A DNA stretch of 64,000 nucleotides from Cetobacterium_A somerae (GTDB taxonomy: Bacteria; Fusobacteriota; Fusobacteriia; Fusobacteriales; Fusobacteriaceae), in NCBI RefSeq assembly GCF_044784365.2, contig NZ_CP173065.2; one strand, given 5' to 3'. Under the pieces are notes generated by a model. It had not been told where the DNA came from. It did no database searches and saw only the letters and a list, made by a program, of their open reading frames with translations. Of this stretch, positions 61,378-64,000 are shown piece after piece (positions within the stretch are counted from its first letter, which is position 1; each line of letters starts with the position of its first letter). A program made the translations under genes and the position numbers.

Positions 61378-62847
61378 ATGGAAAAATTTAAAAGTAGAAA
61401 ATATCATTTAACATCAAAATTAGTTTTATTAAAAGCAATTAATGATATTTATCCAGCGTTTCAAGTAGTATTTAGAAACTCTTTGAATAATGGCGTATAT
61501 GTAACTATAAATGGAAAAAATTACATTACAGAAGAAGAGATAAAAAAAATAGAGAATAGAATGAGTGAAATAGTAGCAGAAAAAAAAGTTATAAAAAAAA
61601 TTCAATTTACTTCAGAAGAAATAACAGAAAAACATTTAGAAAATATTCGTGAGGATTTGAAAGAACTTTTAGAAACTACAGGAATAATATCTTTTTTTGT
61701 ATATGAATTAGATAATTATAGAACTTATTTTATAGAGGAATTATATGAAAATACAGAATATGTAGATTTGTTTGAGATATATCCATACGATGAGGGATTT
61801 ATATTTAAAACACCAAAAGAGATAAATGGAGTTATTCAAATTCCGCCAATGATTGATGATAGAAAATTAGCTAAAGTATATAAAGAAAGTTCTAAGTGGA
61901 ATGATATAATGGAAGTCTCATGTGTTGGAAGTTTAAATAGGATTAATTTGCAAGGAGATATAATAGAATTAATTAGAGTTAATGAAACTCTTCATGATAA
62001 AAAAATAACTAATATAACTGAAAAGATATTAGAGGATAGAGAGATAAAAATAGTTACGATAGCTGGTCCAAGCTCATCAGGAAAAACAACTTTTAGTAAC
62101 AGGTTAAAATTACATTTAATGGCCTCAGAAATAAGACCATTAATGATATCTTTAGATGATTATTATGTAAATAGAGATCAAATTCCTATTGACGAAAATG
62201 GAAAAAAGGATTTTGAAACAATAAAAGCTCTTGATATAGAACTTTTAAATAAAAACTTGAGAGATTTAATGCTTGAAAGAGAAGTAGAGATTCCAAAGTA
62301 TGACTTTACAAGTGGTCAAAGAAAAGAAAAAGGGGAAATAGTAAAAATATCTAAAAATACAATTATAATTCTAGAGGGAATACATGGTTTAAATAATAGT
62401 TTGATTGAAGGGATTTCTCAAAGTCACATTTTTAAAATTTATATTAGTTGTTTAACTCAATTGAATATAGATGCCCATAATAGAATAAAAACTAGTATTG
62501 TAAGAAAAATGAGAAGAATAGTTAGAGATAGTATTTCAAGAAATTTTGATGCAGAAGAAACTTTAGAGATGTGGAGTAGAGTTAGAAAAGGAGAAAGCAA
62601 AAATATATTTCCATATCAAGAGAATGCTGATGTTATATTTGATACAAGTTTAGCTTATGAAATAGGTGTTTTAAAACCAGCTGTGGAGAGAGAGTTAATT
62701 AAAATAAAGATGAGTAGTCCACATTATGATGAAGCTAGAAAACTTTTAAGATTATTAAGTTATTTTACAACAATTTCAGATAGATATGTACCAGATGAAT
62801 CTATATTAAAAGAGTTTATAGGTGGAAGTTATTTTTACAATTACTAA
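61378..62847 (+). CDS. Uridine-kinase-like nucleoside kinase with N-terminal accessory domain
   Basis: A 489-residue protein. Residues 1-220 resemble the accessory half of TGS/ThrRS-like uridine kinase homologues (VTINGKNYITEEEIKKIE; FEIYPYDEGFIF). The C-terminal half is a P-loop kinase with Walker A IAGPSSSGKTTFSNRL near residue 227, LDDYYVNRDQIP and IPKYDFTSGQRKEKG, as in uridine kinase/phosphoribulokinase folds. Probable nucleoside phosphorylation in salvage, exact substrate unknown. AAGGAGG precedes the ATG. Confidence 0.85.
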   Translation: MEKFKSRKYHLTSKLVLLKAINDIYPAFQVVFRNSLNNGVYVTINGKNYITEEEIKKIENRMSEIVAEKKVIKKIQFTSEEITEKHLENIREDLKELLETTGIISFFVYELDNYRTYFIEELYENTEYVDLFEIYPYDEGFIFKTPKEINGVIQIPPMIDDRKLAKVYKESSKWNDIMEVSCVGSLNRINLQGDIIELIRVNETLHDKKITNITEKILEDREIKIVTIAGPSSSGKTTFSNRLKLHLMASEIRPLMISLDDYYVNRDQIPIDENGKKDFETIKALDIELLNKNLRDLMLEREVEIPKYDFTSGQRKEKGEIVKISKNTIIILEGIHGLNNSLIEGISQSHIFKIYISCLTQLNIDAHNRIKTSIVRKMRRIVRDSISRNFDAEETLEMWSRVRKGESKNIFPYQENADVIFDTSLAYEIGVLKPAVERELIKIKMSSPHYDEARKLLRLLSYFTTISDRYVPDESILKEFIGGSYFYNY

Positions 62848-62855
62848 ATAAATTG

Positions 62856-62881
62856 TTAGGAGAGCGATGAGGCTCTCCTAA
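62856..62881. terminator. Stem-loop between convergent nucleoside kinase and folP
   Basis: Perfect 10-bp stem TTAGGAGAGC/GCTCTCCTAA with a 6-base loop. The tails are only weakly T-rich, so termination may be partial. Confidence 0.65.
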
Positions 62882-62883
62882 GT

Positions 62884-63711
62884 TTAATTACTTTTAGAAT
62901 AATAAATAATTTTATCAATAATGGATAAAGCTTTTTTATGCTCTAAGACATTATGAACACGAATTATTTTTGCTCCATTGAGGATGCCCAATGTATTAAC
63001 AGCAATAGTTCCCTCAACTCTATCGTTAGGATTAAGATTTAAATCTTTTCCTATGAAACCTTTTTTAGAAACACCTAATAAAATAGGAGCTATAAAATTA
63101 AGTTCTTTTAAGCGATTTAAAACTTCAATATTTTCATCATAACCTTTTCCAAATCCAATTCCAGGATCGATTATAATTTTATTTGGATTAAGTCCGTTTT
63201 TTTCTGCAATTTCAAAAGTTTTTTTAAAGAATTTTTTTATAGAAAGAATGATATCCTCTTCATAAATTTTTGAATCTTGATTATGCATAGCAATGACAAC
63301 ACAATTATACTTTGCAGCAATTTGAGCCATTTCGCCATTGTCTTTTTGAAGTCCCCAAACATCGTTGATAATATGAGCACCAGCTTTAATTGCCGCTTCA
63401 GCAACTTCAGCTCTATAAGTATCAATAGATATAATGCAATCTAACTCTTTTGATATTTTTTTTATAATTGGAATAACTCTATTTATTTCAGTTGTTAAAT
63501 CAACCTCTTCATGTCCAGGTCGAGTTGATTGTCCACCTATATCAATGATGTGAGCTCCTTGAGCAACTAAAATTTTGGCATGTTCGAAAGCTAAATCAAT
63601 AGAATTAAATTTTCCACCATCAGAAAATGAATCAGGAGTAACATTTAAAATCCCCATAATTAGAGTTTCTTTATTTAAAATAAAAGTTTTACCTTGAGAT
63701 GAAAAAGTCAT
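62884..63711 (-). CDS. folP: Dihydropteroate synthase
   Basis: A 275-residue TIM-barrel enzyme that joins pterin diphosphate and p-aminobenzoate in folate synthesis; it is the sulfonamide target. GILNVTPDSFSDGGKF, DIGGQSTRPGHEEV, IIDPGIGFGKG and LLGVSKKGFIG are the classic motifs. ATG follows AGGAGG. It lies 9 bases after folK on the minus strand, the usual folate cluster. Confidence 0.95.
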   Translation of the reverse strand: MTFSSQGKTFILNKETLIMGILNVTPDSFSDGGKFNSIDLAFEHAKILVAQGAHIIDIGGQSTRPGHEEVDLTTEINRVIPIIKKISKELDCIISIDTYRAEVAEAAIKAGAHIINDVWGLQKDNGEMAQIAAKYNCVVIAMHNQDSKIYEEDIILSIKKFFKKTFEIAEKNGLNPNKIIIDPGIGFGKGYDENIEVLNRLKELNFIAPILLGVSKKGFIGKDLNLNPNDRVEGTIAVNTLGILNGAKIIRVHNVLEHKKALSIIDKIIYYSKSN

Positions 63712-63720
63712 AATAACCTC

Positions 63721-64000
63721 CTATAAAGATTTATCAAGTATTCTTTTTAATGTTGAAATATATTTGTTTTCTAAAGGATGAATAACATTTGGAGCGATTT
63801 CATTTAATGGATCTAGAACAAATGAACGCTCACACATCCAAGGGTGAGGGATAGCTAAATTTTCCTCTTCAACAATTAGATTGTTAAAAAGTAAGATATC
63901 TATATCAATAACTCTAGGCCCCCATTTTATTTCACGTACTCTTCCCATTATAATTTCAATGTCAAGAAGCTTTTCTAAAAGCTCTTCCGGAGTAAAAAGA
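63721..64000 (-). CDS. folK: 2-amino-4-hydroxy-6-hydroxymethyldihydropteridine pyrophosphokinase, partial
   Basis: Only the C-terminal part (about 92 codons) is in the window. The open frame continues past the right edge through LTPEELLEKLLDIEIIMGRVRE, so the ATG at 63948 is not the true start. The HPPK signature KWGPRVIDIDILLFNN with its metal-binding aspartates and PHPWMCERSFVLDPLNEIAP identify it. FolK makes the pterin diphosphate used by FolP, its downstream neighbour. Confidence 0.92.
   Translation of the reverse strand, partial: LFTPEELLEKLLDIEIIMGRVREIKWGPRVIDIDILLFNNLIVEEENLAIPHPWMCERSFVLDPLNEIAPNVIHPLENKYISTLKRILDKSL

Noticed and set aside
63721..63948. A complete 75-residue protein starting at ATG 63948
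   Set aside because: The frame stays open to the window edge and encodes HPPK sequence upstream of that ATG, so it is the tail of folK.

Overview
The window looks like a Fusobacteriota chromosome, probably the Fusobacterium/Cetobacterium group. It is very AT-rich, arginine is almost always AGA, and genes are packed into short operons with AGGAGG-type ribosome sites, frequent TTG/GTG starts and U-tailed terminators. It mixes Firmicutes-like operons (accB-accC-asp23-amaP-DUF2273-nusB) with diderm/LPS genes (a heptose adenylyltransferase and an LptD-like outer-membrane protein) and anaerobe oxygen-defence enzymes (flavodiiron fusion, reverse rubrerythrin). The assignment is inference; no rRNA or tRNA lies in the window. 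It reads as core chromosome: no insertion sequence, prophage, CRISPR array or integration site was seen.

Layout. 0-10.5 kb: the 5' tip of ruvC (minus), diverging from rfaE2-tsaE-tsaB-flavodiiron fusion; then trxA, a very large cysteine-free LptD-like protein, and thrS. 10.5-12.1 kb: a preQ1-I riboswitch controlling a radical-SAM-like gene (QueL candidate) and a YhhQ-type queuosine-precursor transporter. 12.2-17.7 kb: glycerate kinase with a GntP permease, rsuA, pepT, acyP and an unknown gene. 17.7-23.4 kb: rlmA, a small C-rich RNA candidate, an MFS transporter and dnaE. 23.4-28.5 kb: the accBC-asp23-nusB operon and convergent comM. 28.5-33.1 kb: reverse rubrerythrin behind PerR-like operators, then cobU-cobS-cobC-cobT (late cobalamin assembly) and radC. 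33.2-44.6 kb: uvrA, ruvA, phoH-like, secG, rarA, hisS, aspS, a 6S-like RNA and argS. 44.7-52.3 kb: a putative metal exporter, an unknown gene, a methyltransferase, a Zn/Cd-type P-ATPase, holA and a short UvrD-like helicase. 52.5-55.7 kb: adhE and a DUF2147 protein. 55.9-61.3 kb: a complete five-gene Dpp/Opp-type peptide ABC importer. 61.4-64 kb: a uridine-kinase-like nucleoside kinase, then folP and partial folK on the minus strand.

The genes combine translation quality control (t6A, queuosine, tRNA synthetases, rRNA modification), DNA repair and replication, envelope LPS, cofactors (cobalamin, folate, biotin carboxylase) and fermentative life with oxygen protection. The least-explained material is in the non-coding gaps: the preQ1 leader, which offers a 9-bp aptamer-terminator pairing; the C-rich RNA with two C7 tracts that could pair with G5-G6 ribosome sites; the 6S-like rod; and a palindromic operator on the metal ATPase promoter. 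Other candidates are a BCCP with a non-canonical biotinyl motif and an internal ribosome site at the domain junction of adhE. I found no clear wholly new multi-gene system; the most promising leads are the C-rich RNA and the queuine-salvage unit.
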